The notes: generated by a model not told the origin, from the sequence alone. Counted from the stretch's first letter, positions 17,274 through 27,219 are shown. The stretch: DNA of 64,000 bases from an uncultured Aquimarina sp. (GCA_947498815.1 CANMLU010000009.1:1-64000); one strand, 5' to 3'. Program-made: numbers and translations.

Positions 17274-17435
17274 CGTCAAAATACGTGGACCTACGTAGAT
17301 GTATTATGCTATATAAAACAGCTTATATAGTACACTTAAAACAGTTAAATCATCTTAAATTTTAAGGTTTTTTTGACAGTTTTGATCACAACAAAACCAA
17401 TATGCTTACCGTTATATGCAATACAATTATTTTTT

Positions 17436-17993
17436 ATGCCAGAAATGAGTATACTACCAAAGTTTGGATTGTTGCAGTTTAGAAACTCTGCAAGAATATA
17501 CAACAAGACCGTTGATGAAAGCTTGCAACTCTTTAAGGAAGAAACCAAAGAGAGCAAGATCAACCTGTTTGTGTTTCATAAACCAGATCAGTTGGAAGAG
17601 TTGGATAGTACGGTGAACTTTCTAAACAATTTTAGGGTACTTATTTATGTGGATTGGTTAGATGAGCATATAGCGCAAGATAAGAGTGAAGCCACTACAA
17701 AACTGATCACTCAAAAGATCAACGATAACAAAAAATTTATCTTCCTAGCCACAGAAGAAGCCATTCAATCCAAATGGTGCGACTGGGTACTGCGATTGGC
17801 AAAAACACTAAAACCTATTGAAGACATTGCTGTTTTGCCTGTACGTGCTGACTTTAGCGACTACAACGATGATGGAGAGGCATATTTACAAAAATATGCA
17901 TACATTCATGAGAGTGATGTAACCCCTCATGTGTATGATATCAAATTTCCTAATGGAGATATCAAGTCTTTGGCAGACTGGATTGCATCATAA
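17436..17993 (+). CDS. TIR-like domain protein without catalytic Glu
   Basis: The 185-residue protein (ATG at 17436) looks like a stand-alone TIR-fold domain: a strand 'KINLFVFHKP' at 41-50, 'RVLIYVDWLDE' at 67-77, 'KKFIFLATEEAIQSKWC' at 99-115, then a helix 'LRLAKTLK' and 'IAVLPVRAD'. The S-x-W-C motif of TIR enzymes is present, but the position of the NADase glutamate (W-C-x-x-E) is Val118. It is thus probably a non-enzymatic TIR-like or related protein; this is inferred from motif order alone. A longer frame starting at TTG 17373 exists but lacks sense upstream of the Met. It is divergent from the lectin/toxin-like gene. Confidence 0.65.
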   Translation: MPEMSILPKFGLLQFRNSARIYNKTVDESLQLFKEETKESKINLFVFHKPDQLEELDSTVNFLNNFRVLIYVDWLDEHIAQDKSEATTKLITQKINDNKKFIFLATEEAIQSKWCDWVLRLAKTLKPIEDIAVLPVRADFSDYNDDGEAYLQKYAYIHESDVTPHVYDIKFPNGDIKSLADWIAS

Positions 17994-18068
17994 CTCTTCG
18001 ACATGCGTAGGACAGGCTTAGTCGAAATGTTTATCTGACCTTAAGGTTGTTTTCCCTCGACTCCACTT

Positions 18069-18110
18069 GAGACGGCATAAAAGTTGATTTTTCAGACGGT
18101 CTCTTTTTTT
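18069..18110 (+). terminator. Terminator-like hairpin after the TIR-like gene
   Basis: gagac (18069-18073) pairs with gtctc (18099-18103) around a long loop, followed by seven T. A short stem, so moderate support. Confidence 0.5.
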
Positions 18111-18127
18111 ATTATGGTAGAAATAAC

Positions 18128-19414
18128 TTATAAATCCCCGGCTACTTTATATACGGCTGCAATCGTTTCATCCAGATCTTCGTATGTTAATGCATCGGTA
18201 ATAAACCAGGTTTCAAAAGCACTTGGTGCGATATAAATACCGTTGTCCAACATACCATGAAAGAATTTCTTGAATGTATCATTATTACCATTGGCTGCGG
18301 TATCAAAATCTACAACAGCATCTTTGGCAAAATGTACCGAAATCATAGATCCTACTCTATTAATCGTATTGGTAACATCATGTGATTTCAAAGCTTTGGC
18401 AATCCCTTTATGAAGATATTCGGTTTTATCGGCCAGGCTTTTAAAAATATTTGGATTCTCATTTAGTTCTGTCAGCATAGCTAATCCTGCTGCCATCGCC
18501 AGCGGATTACCACTTAAGGTCCCCGCTTGATACACGGGCCCTAATGGCGCCAGGTGATTCATGATCTCCTCACGAGCTGCAAAGGCACCCACAGGCAATC
18601 CACCACCGATTACTTTACCGAAGGTAACAATATCGGCATCTACTCCCAGTAATTCTTGTGCTCCTCCTTTGGCTAGTCTGAAACCGGTCATCACCTCATC
18701 AAAAACCAAAAGTATATTATGTATATCGCATAGTGCTCGTAACCCTTTTAAAAAACTTTTAGTTGGGGGAATACATCCCATATTTCCAGCGACAGGTTCG
18801 ATAATAATACAGGCGATCTCATCCTTATTCGAATTGATAATGCTTTCGACCTGGGCGATATCATTATACCGCGCTAATAATGTATCCTGTGCAGTACCTT
18901 GAGTTACTCCAGGGCTATTAGGGCTACCAAAAGTTACCGCGCCACTACCCGCCTGGATTAAAAATGAATCACTATGACCATGATAGCAACCCGCAAATTT
19001 GATGATCTTATCTTTACCCGTATAACCACGTGCCAATCGCACTGCACTCATACAAGCCTCGGTTCCCGAATTCACAAAGCGTATTTTATCGATATTAGGC
19101 ACCATAGATACTGCCAACGCTGCGATCTGCGTTTCGATCTCTGTTGGCATTCCAAAACTGGTTCCTTTTTTTGCTTTGTCTATAACAGCATCAACCACTG
19201 CAGGGTGTGCATGCCCCAAAATCATGGGTCCCCAAGAATTGATATAATCGATCAATCGATTACCATCTTCGTCATACAAATATGCTCCTTTGGCTTCTTT
19301 AACAAATATTGGATCTCCTCCAACGGCTTTGAATGCTCTTACGGGTGAGTTGACTCCACCAGGAATCACCTTTTGTGCGGCAGAAAACAGTGCACTACTT
19401 CTTTTGTAGATCAT
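18128..19414 (-). CDS. hemL: Glutamate-1-semialdehyde 2,1-aminomutase
   Basis: A 428-residue class III aminotransferase-fold enzyme converting glutamate-1-semialdehyde to 5-aminolevulinate in the C5 haem pathway. '[11 protein letters not shown]' at 18-28, '[13 protein letters not shown]' at 59-71 and 'FVNSGTEA' at 113-120 are hallmarks of the family, and the PLP lysine is K267 in '[15 protein letters not shown]'. The length equals that of known HemL proteins. It is the last gene of a tight minus-strand operon: only 2 bases separate its start from the stop of the glucosaminidase gene. Cytoplasmic. Confidence 0.97.
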   Translation of the reverse strand: MIYKRSSALFSAAQKVIPGGVNSPVRAFKAVGGDPIFVKEAKGAYLYDEDGNRLIDYINSWGPMILGHAHPAVVDAVIDKAKKGTSFGMPTEIETQIAALAVSMVPNIDKIRFVNSGTEACMSAVRLARGYTGKDKIIKFAGCYHGHSDSFLIQAGSGAVTFGSPNSPGVTQGTAQDTLLARYNDIAQVESIINSNKDEIACIIIEPVAGNMGCIPPTKSFLKGLRALCDIHNILLVFDEVMTGFRLAKGGAQELLGVDADIVTFGKVIGGGLPVGAFAAREEIMNHLAPLGPVYQAGTLSGNPLAMAAGLAMLTELNENPNIFKSLADKTEYLHKGIAKALKSHDVTNTINRVGSMISVHFAKDAVVDFDTAANGNNDTFKKFFHGMLDNGIYIAPSAFETWFITDALTYEDLDETIAAVYKVAGDL

Positions 19415-19416
19415 AC

Positions 19417-20307
19417 TTAATTAAAATCTTCTTCTTCCTCTTGATCGGCATCGGCTACTTTGAGCACTTGTCCAACTTTGATGTTATTACTTGCTAAATT
19501 ATTATATGCTTTGAGTTCTTGCACCGAGATTTTATATTTACGCGAAATAGAATATAACGTATCTCCTTTCTGCACGACATGCCCGTCTGTATCGGGAACT
19601 GGCTGCGTGATTATGGTAGCAACAGCAGTCTCTCTTTTATCTTTTTTACGCTTATTTCTTCCTAGTACATCATTATCAAATTCATAAAGGTGATAGGTTT
19701 CTATAATTGCAATAAGCTTTTGCGGATATTTTTTATCGGTAGCATATCCAGCTTCTCTCAAGCCTCGAGCCCAGGATTTATAATCTTTTTGGTTGAAGGT
19801 AAACAGCCTGGCGTATCGCTTCCTGTTTTTTAAGAATAAGGAATGGTCTCTAAAAGATTCGCTGGCCTTATCATATTTCCTGAAACACTCCTGCAAGCGA
19901 TCATCATCGTGATACACACGATCGCCTTCCCAATCATGGCATTTGATCCCAAAATGATTCTTGGCTCTGCTGGTGAGTTCTCCATACCCGGCTCCAGATT
20001 CCAGAATCCCTTGTGCTAGGGTAATACTGGCCGGGATGCCGTAGGTTTTCATTTCGCTTTTGGCAATCCCCGAAAATTCGAAAATATATTGTTGTACACG
20101 TTCTCTATATGAAAGTGTAGGTGCTGGTTTCTTTACGATTTCTTTGGGTTTTTCTTCGCGCACGATCTCTGTAGTGCTTCGCTCGACCGTGGTAATCGTT
20201 TTTTGCCGCGGTGTTGATCTTTTTGTCGTTGAAGTAATTGCTCTTTTGTTTCCTCCACAAGAAATCAAAAATGTGGTGATACATAGCAATGCAATAAATT
20301 TCCTCAT
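19417..20307 (-). CDS. Glucosaminidase lipoprotein with LysM domain
   Basis: The lipobox is at Cys17, then a low-complexity linker rich in Thr, Arg and Pro, then a mannosyl-glycoprotein endo-beta-N-acetylglucosaminidase-type domain (about 75-210) with '[15 protein letters not shown]' carrying the catalytic Glu and '[13 protein letters not shown]', and a LysM domain at about 243-287 ('[19 protein letters not shown]'). It should cleave peptidoglycan glycan strands from an outer-membrane anchor. FlgJ/Atl-type N-acetylglucosaminidases of Bacteroidota share this layout. It lies between the desaminase-like gene and hemL in one operon. Confidence 0.92.
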   Translation of the reverse strand: MRKFIALLCITTFLISCGGNKRAITSTTKRSTPRQKTITTVERSTTEIVREEKPKEIVKKPAPTLSYRERVQQYIFEFSGIAKSEMKTYGIPASITLAQGILESGAGYGELTSRAKNHFGIKCHDWEGDRVYHDDDRLQECFRKYDKASESFRDHSLFLKNRKRYARLFTFNQKDYKSWARGLREAGYATDKKYPQKLIAIIETYHLYEFDNDVLGRNKRKKDKRETAVATIITQPVPDTDGHVVQKGDTLYSISRKYKISVQELKAYNNLASNNIKVGQVLKVADADQEEEEDFN

Positions 20308-20314
20308 TTTACTA

Positions 20315-21253
20315 TCAAATTGTAATAAGGGGTAGTTTCTTTTTCTCTAATTTTTTGTTCATCCCAGCGATACCTTGCAAACCTCCGGTATGCACGGCTA
20401 AAATACGAGTATTTTTTGGAAAAACACCTTTTTGCGCCATGTCAAAAATCCCAAAGAACATCTTAGCGGTATAGATTGGATCTAGCGGGATGCTCTGCTG
20501 CTTTCTGAACATATTTATAAACTCTATAAGTTCCTTGTTTATTTTACCGTAGCCTCCAAAATGATATTCTTTAACAAGATCCCAGTGAGTTGACGCAGTA
20601 TATTTTTTAATCTCATCATAAAGAAAATCACCTTTAAGGGCAGGGAACCCTAATACTTTTTGATCTTTTGCACTATTGATAATACCAGAAATTGTGCCTC
20701 CCGTTCCTACGGCGCAACAAATGAGATCGTAGTTTGTGTCTTGTGGTGTTAGTATCTCTTCGCAACCTTTGATCGCTAATGTATTTGTTCCTCCTTCAGG
20801 GATTACATAATGAGATCCGAATTCGGCTTTCAATTGCTCTAAGAAAGTTGCAGAAGTTTTGTTTCTATATGTCGATCTACTTATAAATTTAAATTGCATT
20901 CCACAGCTTGCCGCAAATGCGAGTGTATCATTTTCGGCAAAGGTTTTCTCAAGGTTTTTGGCCAATTCTTCACCGCGTATGATCCCTATAGTATGTAACC
21001 CAACCATTTTCCCAGCTGCGGCAGTAGCTGCAATATGATTACTATAGGCCCCACCAAAAGTAAGGATGGTATCATATCCCAGAGCTTTGGCTTCAAAAAG
21101 GTTGTATTTTAATTTCCGAAATTTATTACCCGACACTTGCTCATGGATCTGATCTTCCCTTTTGACATCAAGAAAAACATTGGCTGCGGCAAGTAGTGGA
21201 TGTGTAATCGATTGGTTTATGGGGTGTATCGTTTCCGAAGAAAAAATGTGCAT
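20315..21253 (-). CDS. ACC deaminase/D-cysteine desulfhydrase family PLP enzyme
   Basis: A 312-residue fold-type II PLP enzyme. 'SGNKFRKLKYN' at 41-51 carries the PLP lysine, 'FGGAYSNHIAATAAAG' at 66-81 binds the cofactor phosphate or substrate, and 'AVGTGGTISGI' is the glycine-rich loop. The family includes 1-aminocyclopropane-1-carboxylate deaminase and D-cysteine desulfhydrase; sequence alone does not decide between them, though in Bacteroidota the desulfhydrase role is more plausible. Its start touches the stop of the upstream small gene, and 7 bases separate it from the next gene, so translation is probably coupled. Confidence 0.9.
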   Translation of the reverse strand: MHIFSSETIHPINQSITHPLLAAANVFLDVKREDQIHEQVSGNKFRKLKYNLFEAKALGYDTILTFGGAYSNHIAATAAAGKMVGLHTIGIIRGEELAKNLEKTFAENDTLAFAASCGMQFKFISRSTYRNKTSATFLEQLKAEFGSHYVIPEGGTNTLAIKGCEEILTPQDTNYDLICCAVGTGGTISGIINSAKDQKVLGFPALKGDFLYDEIKKYTASTHWDLVKEYHFGGYGKINKELIEFINMFRKQQSIPLDPIYTAKMFFGIFDMAQKGVFPKNTRILAVHTGGLQGIAGMNKKLEKKKLPLITI

Positions 21254-21580
21254 CTACAGATATTTAATAAAGCTCCATGGTTTTCTCTTTTTCAGATAAT
21301 CCAGATCATCCTCATTGTAGTATGCTTCTCTTTCAAAAGAGATATTGCGATATGCCTGTTGCGAATTACGATACTGTAATAGTCTTATGATATACTCTAG
21401 TAAATAAACAAGATAAAAGGGAAGCACCAAGAGTTCGGCTTGTTGTCTAAGATGGATTCTTTCATGATTAATAAACGCCTCGTCGTGTTTAAGAAACGAG
21501 TCTTTAACCACAATAAATGGCCAAAGTGCAATCCCCACGAAGTGGCGTCCTATCAAATATTTGTTAACAACAATGCGCAT
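21254..21580 (-). CDS. Small HExxH protein, putative membrane-associated metallopeptidase
   Basis: The 108-residue protein carries H39-E-R-I-H43 followed by a hydrophobic helix (about 49-67) and a downstream E-x-E-A at 83-86, which could supply the third zinc ligand, as in gluzincins. N-terminal residues 12-25 are also hydrophobic. The family is common in Bacteroidota as a hypothetical protein; peptidase activity is not established. It is the first gene of the hemL operon and ends exactly where the next gene starts. Confidence 0.8.
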   Translation of the reverse strand: MRIVVNKYLIGRHFVGIALWPFIVVKDSFLKHDEAFINHERIHLRQQAELLVLPFYLVYLLEYIIRLLQYRNSQQAYRNISFEREAYYNEDDLDYLKKRKPWSFIKYL

Positions 21581-21596
21581 ATACCTGCAAGATACT

Positions 21597-21604
21597 TATT
21601 TTTG
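21597..21604 (+). promoter_or_regulatory. Candidate -7 element TATTTTTG
   Basis: It matches TAnnTTTG. Its end lies 6 bases before the ATG at 21610, which would put the transcript start at or next to the start codon. Confidence 0.5.
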
Positions 21605-21609
21605 TATAT

Positions 21610-21786
21610 ATGAATAACCCTAAAAAAGTATTAACTCCAAAAGAGGGAGATTATTATATCACCCCTGAAGGATATCGATGTTTTACAGAACAATATCACC
21701 TACGAAGAGGATATTGCTGCGAAAGTGGCTGCAGGCACTGTCCTTATGGCTATGACAAAAAAACGAATAGTTATACCAAAAAATAG
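21610..21786 (+). CDS. DUF5522 family small Cys-rich protein
   Basis: A 58-residue product with 'GYCCESGCRHCPYGYDK' at 34-50: four Cys plus one His in the pattern typical of DUF5522, a small Bacteroidota/Proteobacteria family, probably metal- or cluster-binding. Another Cys sits at 24 in 'PEGYRCFTEQY'. Function unknown. The gene is divergent from the hemL operon and follows a -7 element by only 6 bases, so its mRNA may be leaderless. Confidence 0.85.
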   Translation: MNNPKKVLTPKEGDYYITPEGYRCFTEQYHLRRGYCCESGCRHCPYGYDKKTNSYTKK

Positions 21787-21868
21787 TTATTAAACCCCTC
21801 TCATGGTATGATTATTGTGGTTAATATATATTAAAAAGCTATTGTTAAACCTATAAAATCAGAGGATT

Positions 21869-22414
21869 ATGAAATTTTATTCACTTTTATCATTAATCCT
21901 TATTATAACCCTAAGTTCTTGCTCTACAGTGCGTGTTGCTTCGGATTATGATAAGCAGGCGGATTTTAACACGTATAAAAGCTATGCGTTTTTCAAACCC
22001 GGAATCGACAAAGCAGAGATTAGTGATCTTGACAAAAAACGTATACTTCGAGCGATCGAAGCTGATATGACGGCAAAAGGATTTATTAAATCCGACAATC
22101 CCGATATGTTGATCAGTATCTTTACTAAAACCCGAGAAAATGTTAATGTCTACCAGAACAACAACTGGGGTTGGGGCTGGGGATTAGGATACGGCTGGGG
22201 ATGGAACCCTTGGTTTTGGGGAGCCAATTATAATACGGTTTCTACACGAACCGAAGGCACCCTGTATATTGACCTAATCGATGCTTCTAAAAAAGAATTG
22301 GTGTGGCAAGGAATGGGAACCTCTGCATTAATAGAAGACACTCATAAAAAACAGGAAAAAATGAATGAAATTGTTACTGCAATTTTGCAAAAATACCCTC
22401 CTGTTAACGATTAA
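21869..22414 (+). CDS. DUF4136 lipoprotein
   Basis: A 181-residue lipoprotein (Cys18 in 'LSSCSTV') with the DUF4136 layout: 'DFNTYKSYAFF' after the anchor and 'EGTLYIDLIDASKKELVWQG' near 130-149. A Trp/Gly-rich segment at about 99-116 ('NNWGWGWGLGYGWGWNPW') splits the domain; such inserts are seen in the family. Function unknown; periplasmic or outer-membrane lipoprotein. Confidence 0.9.
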   Translation: MKFYSLLSLILIITLSSCSTVRVASDYDKQADFNTYKSYAFFKPGIDKAEISDLDKKRILRAIEADMTAKGFIKSDNPDMLISIFTKTRENVNVYQNNNWGWGWGLGYGWGWNPWFWGANYNTVSTRTEGTLYIDLIDASKKELVWQGMGTSALIEDTHKKQEKMNEIVTAILQKYPPVND

Positions 22415-22508
22415 TAAAACCCGTAGTAACGAATACCTATATAGCCTTTCTTTTGCAGAGAGGTTATTTTTTTATGTACATTTATAGTGAACTAGACACT
22501 ATAATCCT

Positions 22509-23123
22509 ATGCGTAATTTTTTGCTTGGCGTTGCTATTACGGCCTTATTGGCGTTTGGAATCAAGTATTTTATCGATCAGTCCAATACTCGAAAAACAGA
22601 ACTAGAATCTTCGGATTTAATTCTCAACCAAATGAAAAATGTAGGTAAACTCGTAGTAACCGAAGGTCATTTTGCCGAAGTGATTACCTACAAGGATGAT
22701 AGAAAATTATTTCTAGATGCCCTTATTGCTCAAAAAACTGCCATTGTAGTCGTTAATGCCAAAGTGCAAGTATCGTATGACTTAAGCAAGATCGAATACA
22801 TCATCAATAAGGAAAATAAAACAGTAACCCTTACTACCATCCCAGATCCAGAGATTGATATCAATCCAGATATCAAGTATCATGATCTCAGAGCAGATTT
22901 CTTCAATCCATTTGCTACAAAAGATCATAATTTAATTAAGAAAAGAGTTATTCAACAATTAGAGAAAAAAATTAAGAAGTCTACTGTGGTTACCAATTCT
23001 GAAAACAGATTGATAAGCGAACTACAAAAAATATATATCCTTACAAATTCTTTGGGATGGAGATTAAAATATAATCATACGGATATTGAGAGTCAATTGG
23101 ATATTGAAGAACTGATTGATTAG
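22509..23123 (+). CDS. DUF4230 family membrane-anchored protein
   Basis: The 204-residue protein has an N-terminal membrane anchor at about 4-22 and a periplasmic DUF4230 domain: 'VGKLVVTEGHF', 'KTAIVVVNAKVQVSYDL' and 'PDPEIDINPDIKYHDLRADFFN'. The family is widespread and functionally unknown. It is probably transcribed with or after the DUF4136 gene (94-base gap), and a clear terminator follows. Confidence 0.9.
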   Translation: MRNFLLGVAITALLAFGIKYFIDQSNTRKTELESSDLILNQMKNVGKLVVTEGHFAEVITYKDDRKLFLDALIAQKTAIVVVNAKVQVSYDLSKIEYIINKENKTVTLTTIPDPEIDINPDIKYHDLRADFFNPFATKDHNLIKKRVIQQLEKKIKKSTVVTNSENRLISELQKIYILTNSLGWRLKYNHTDIESQLDIEELID

Positions 23124-23147
23124 TATTATAAATATCGTTATCAAACA

Positions 23148-23190
23148 AAAAAAGATGGAAAGATTTTACGCTTCCCATCTTTAAATTTAA
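23148..23190 (+). terminator. Intrinsic terminator of the DUF4230 gene
   Basis: aaagatgg (23151-23158) pairs with ccatcttt (23175-23182); the stem is A/T-flanked on both sides. Confidence 0.65.
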
Positions 23191-23410
23191 AAAAATCTAC
23201 TCATTATAGAATTTGTTTGTCCCTCAAACTCTAACAGATTATTAATTTATTTACAACTATAAAACGCATGAGGTATTAAATACCCCACCTCTCTTTTTTA
23301 TTTTTTTCGAAAAAAAATAATATTTACACCAAATAAACACCAAAACCCTTGTGTTTAATGGATTTTTGGAAGTTTCTTCATAAAGAAATTTTATTCGAAA
23401 TCATTTAAAA

Positions 23411-26400
23411 TTATGCAATAAGTGACTTTAATTGGTCCATCGCTTTCTTAAAAACTGATTCTACAAATGCAGCAACATCTTTCACATTAAAATCTATGCT
23501 CCAATGATAATCTTTGTCCATTAAGGCAACATCCAACTCGGCATCAAACAGATTTCCTTTTTCAATTTCCTTGAGACTACCAGAGATCTTAAATTTTTTA
23601 ATATCAATAATATCACCCGCATGCTTGGCAATGTACTCGGCCAATTTTAAAACACCATCTGCACCCAATTTCACAGCTTCCAATGCGGCTTTGGCTCCAT
23701 CAAAGGCAACGGCTTCTGTGCTCTTTTCAATAATCTTAAGTTCTTGTTTAGCGGCTTCCAGGGTAAGATACACAGCCGATCTTCCAATAGTATCAATTGC
23801 CGTGCTCGCTTTGGCTATCGCCTCTTCTCCTGCCGACTTAACTGAGTTAAGGCCTTGTAAAGCTCCTTGCCATACTGTATACTCACTACCATAACGCACA
23901 CCTTCAAGTGCCTTCTTTGCACTTTCGAATGCTGCATAATTGACTCCGGTTTTGGCAGTTTGCAACGCTAATTTTGCCGACTCAAACGCGGTATAATTTG
24001 CTCCGGTTTTGGCAGTTTTCAATGCCAATTTTGCTGATTGAAAAGCTGTGTAATCGACACCATATTTAATTCCATCAAGAAATTTCTTTGCAGCTGCCAA
24101 AACACCTTTGGCAACACCATAGGCTGCCAAGGTAGTTCCATAATTATAATGATGTTTTTTTAGCTTATCGCATTTACGACTTGCACTATTCACAGCCCTC
24201 TTGGCCGATCCTATACTATTATTATACTTTCGTTCAGCAGCATTAACCGAATTTTGAGCTGTTTTAATTCCATTATTATACGTTCTTTGGGCTTTATTTA
24301 CAGCATCTTGCGCCGTTTTCACACCAGAATTGTATGTTTTTTGAGCAGACGTAACATCGCTTTGTGCCTTTTTCAAGACAGTATTATAAGTACCCTTGGC
24401 CTTTTTAACCTCGTTCTGGGCAGCAGTCAACTTCTTTGCATATGCCGCTTTTTCATTATTCAAATTGTTTGTAAGTTTTTTCAGATAGGCATCGGCATCT
24501 TTTTGGGCTTTTGTTAATGCCTTCTGTGCTGGAACAAATTTTGCCTCATAAACTTTTTTAGCTTTGTCCACATCCTTTTGGGCTTTATTCAAGCTGGCAT
24601 CTGTAGTTTCAATAGCCTTATGAAGTCGGGCAGCAACTTCAGTTTTCAGATAATTACTGATATCGTTGTCCATCTCGCCCAAAAGTTTGAAATCAAGAGA
24701 TTTTGGTTGGGTAATTGTTCCTACACTTTCTCCCTGAATCTCATATTTGAGAACCCCAAAGAAATCCTGATCAAACTTAAAAGCAATACCTTGATTAGAA
24801 ATATCGACATATACGCCCTCCTGTACACCCAAAAATGTGATACTACCATCAATTAACAGGGATTGTTTGGCGATCGTTAACTCTAGGTCAACGGTAGCAT
24901 CTTTTCCTTTTTCGCCACTTATTTTTAAAGGGCCAAAATCAAGATTATCAATATGACCAGCACCTTCGATACCAGTATCAGAAATGCGGGTATACATAGA
25001 AATTTCTTTGCTCCCTATCACCAAGTCACCCGAAAAGCTAAATCCAGGTTTATACACAATTGTACCTATGGAACCACCTGCCGGTGCACAATACAATTCA
25101 AGCTCTTTAAGCTCAAAGAAATCGGGAACATCCGGAATATCGATATGCGCAATGCTTGCAGCAAATTCGATTAATTGAGATGGGTTTAATTCTTCAAGTT
25201 TGCCCATCAGGATTTCTTCCATTGGATTTTCGGAAATACTCACCGCCATATCGACTACAGTATCTGCAATTTCGAGTCCCCCGGCAACCCCAAATTCTGA
25301 AGGTATTCCGGTAGCTACGAATTGCTCGTAGATAATTCCTATCTGTAGAGCAAGTGCTGGTCCTATTTTTACGCCATTGATACCAAAAGGATTCTTCCAG
25401 TAATTTTTCATGGTCACAGCACCTTTAGCTTCAAGCGCTCCAACGGATAATGACATATCAAAATGAAGCGGAGTAGTTTGCTTTGGCACATCGACTTCCA
25501 TTCCAAAAATGAGCATCAAGGCTGGCTGCGGGGTAATATTAATCTGAATTTTAAAAGGGTCGCATTCTACAGAGTGCCCCAAATGCAACCTGGTATCAGG
25601 GATTTCAATACTTATATTGGTTTGTGCACCAAAATGTGCAGTGAGAATCAGCCCAACATGCTTTTGCCCTGTTAAACTGGATAGTCCAGGAATCTCTTCT
25701 AAAACTCCCATTAACTGAAGGCCTTCTTGCACCGAATAATTGAGCCCTTCATTTTTGGTAGTGCAATTGGCCGAAGCATATATAAAACCAACCTTGGAGA
25801 ACTTGAGTTCATCCACAAAAGTTCCTTTTGCAGGAGGAAATACATTGGAGAGTCCAAAGGAGTCTGCGGCGAGATTTGCATACAAAACAGTAGTCCAATC
25901 TGTATTTTTTTCGAAATAGATCCCGCAATCTACCGTTACACCCTCAATCACAGCCTCACCAGAAATTTCGAACTTAGCCGGTTTTGAAACAGATTTACTA
26001 TAGATCTCAAAATCAAGGGCAGTTTTTGTTACTTTAACAGGTCCAAGTTTAATATTTCCCAGAGCACCATCGAAAATAACTCCTTTACTCGAAATCTGTG
26101 CCGTAGTATCTAGTGTATGATTGTGAGCAGTAACCTTGGTAACAAGAGTTAATCCCATTTTCACACTTGCACCATCAATTTTACAATCTACCGTTGCCAG
26201 GGCTATACTTGTATTTTTGAAATCCACCTTAAATTCTGGAATCGTAAGCCCGGTTGGAGCAATTTCATTAAACACATTACTAAGCTGATTCAAGTTGAAA
26301 TTATCTGCTTTAGCAATAATCCCAGTGGCATCGGGAGTAATGGTTCCAGCAAAATTAAACGTGGTATCTCCGACTATAAATTGAGAGGCAATATCCAATG

Positions 26401-27007
26401 ATTTGATATTTCCAACCTTTCCGGTAATAGTAACGGTGTCCAAGTTCAACTTTTCGATTCCGAATGCTCCATTTAGATTTTTCGCGGTGGCATTTAAGGT
26501 CAACGTTTTATTTTCTTCGGTGAGCTCGAAGGTCATTTTACCGTCATCTTTATCTGTGAGATCATTGACATCAAAGTCTCCTGTTAATTTGGGTATGATT
26601 TTCCAATTTTGTCCTTCTTTGGATATATCCAATTGAAATAAAGCCTGGGTGAGTGTAACTCCTCGGAACAATTCTTTATGAAATGCCATTTCGCAAGTAA
26701 ACGTTGCACTTTGAGGTGTGATCTTTTGTGTAAGGTCTTTACTGCTTGAAATAACGGTACCGGTAATCGAAAGTGCAGTATCACTATCCAGATATTTCTG
26801 AAAAATAGAAAGTGAACCGTCCATTCTCAATTTTCCTGAAAATGCAATGGTAGTTTTTAAGACCGATAAGGAAGCATTTTCATCAATGGATAAACTCACT
26901 CCATCGAATACAAAATCATTAACATTACTACAATTAAAATCTTTGAATAGGTCTGAAAATTTGAAACTGTCCTTGAGCACAGGACCAGGTTGGGTTGTAG
27001 TAAGCAT
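23411..27007 (-). CDS. Giant protein: beta-rich N-terminus and coiled-coil/Ala-Lys repeat C-terminus
   Basis: I do not recognise this 1198-residue protein. No signal peptide, lipobox or T9SS tail is present. Residues about 1-760 are beta-rich, with many alternating 'GxxxI/V' strands and repeats of the kind 'IxGxxxxxGVxVD'. From about 770 to 920 comes a Lys/Ala coiled-coil region with a repeat of about 15-16 residues ('KTAQDAVNKAQRTYNNGI' type). From about 965 to 1060 comes a second repeat of about 20 residues ('YTAFESAKLALQTAKTGxN' type, four copies). A final non-repetitive part follows. It is monocistronic on the minus strand. A large structural, adhesin-like or toxin-scaffold protein is possible; function cannot be inferred. 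Confidence 0.85.
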   Translation of the reverse strand: MLTTTQPGPVLKDSFKFSDLFKDFNCSNVNDFVFDGVSLSIDENASLSVLKTTIAFSGKLRMDGSLSIFQKYLDSDTALSITGTVISSSKDLTQKITPQSATFTCEMAFHKELFRGVTLTQALFQLDISKEGQNWKIIPKLTGDFDVNDLTDKDDGKMTFELTEENKTLTLNATAKNLNGAFGIEKLNLDTVTITGKVGNIKSLDIASQFIVGDTTFNFAGTITPDATGIIAKADNFNLNQLSNVFNEIAPTGLTIPEFKVDFKNTSIALATVDCKIDGASVKMGLTLVTKVTAHNHTLDTTAQISSKGVIFDGALGNIKLGPVKVTKTALDFEIYSKSVSKPAKFEISGEAVIEGVTVDCGIYFEKNTDWTTVLYANLAADSFGLSNVFPPAKGTFVDELKFSKVGFIYASANCTTKNEGLNYSVQEGLQLMGVLEEIPGLSSLTGQKHVGLILTAHFGAQTNISIEIPDTRLHLGHSVECDPFKIQINITPQPALMLIFGMEVDVPKQTTPLHFDMSLSVGALEAKGAVTMKNYWKNPFGINGVKIGPALALQIGIIYEQFVATGIPSEFGVAGGLEIADTVVDMAVSISENPMEEILMGKLEELNPSQLIEFAASIAHIDIPDVPDFFELKELELYCAPAGGSIGTIVYKPGFSFSGDLVIGSKEISMYTRISDTGIEGAGHIDNLDFGPLKISGEKGKDATVDLELTIAKQSLLIDGSITFLGVQEGVYVDISNQGIAFKFDQDFFGVLKYEIQGESVGTITQPKSLDFKLLGEMDNDISNYLKTEVAARLHKAIETTDASLNKAQKDVDKAKKVYEAKFVPAQKALTKAQKDADAYLKKLTNNLNNEKAAYAKKLTAAQNEVKKAKGTYNTVLKKAQSDVTSAQKTYNSGVKTAQDAVNKAQRTYNNGIKTAQNSVNAAERKYNNSIGSAKRAVNSASRKCDKLKKHHYNYGTTLAAYGVAKGVLAAAKKFLDGIKYGVDYTAFQSAKLALKTAKTGANYTAFESAKLALQTAKTGVNYAAFESAKKALEGVRYGSEYTVWQGALQGLNSVKSAGEEAIAKASTAIDTIGRSAVYLTLEAAKQELKIIEKSTEAVAFDGAKAALEAVKLGADGVLKLAEYIAKHAGDIIDIKKFKISGSLKEIEKGNLFDAELDVALMDKDYHWSIDFNVKDVAAFVESVFKKAMDQLKSLIA

Positions 27008-27196
27008 AGTTGTTGTTTTTTGTGCTATATATACCTTAATTATAAATCAAACAGGTATAGGTTGGTTGAACACTTAAAAATACTATAGTTTTAAGTGTAA
27101 GACTAGTTTTTTAGATTTATTTAGAAGTTTTTCGAATATTTTGAGGAAATATGATTTGAGCAATAATAAGTATTGCCTGCTGCATTACAACCTTGT

Positions 27197-27219
27197 AACC
27201 CCCTAATTGTAAGGGGGTT
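27197..27219. other. GC-rich hairpin
   Basis: aaccccc/gggggtt with a 9-base loop in otherwise AT-rich DNA, 166 bases before ssb. Neither gene ends here, so a terminator role would serve only stray transcripts. Confidence 0.5.
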
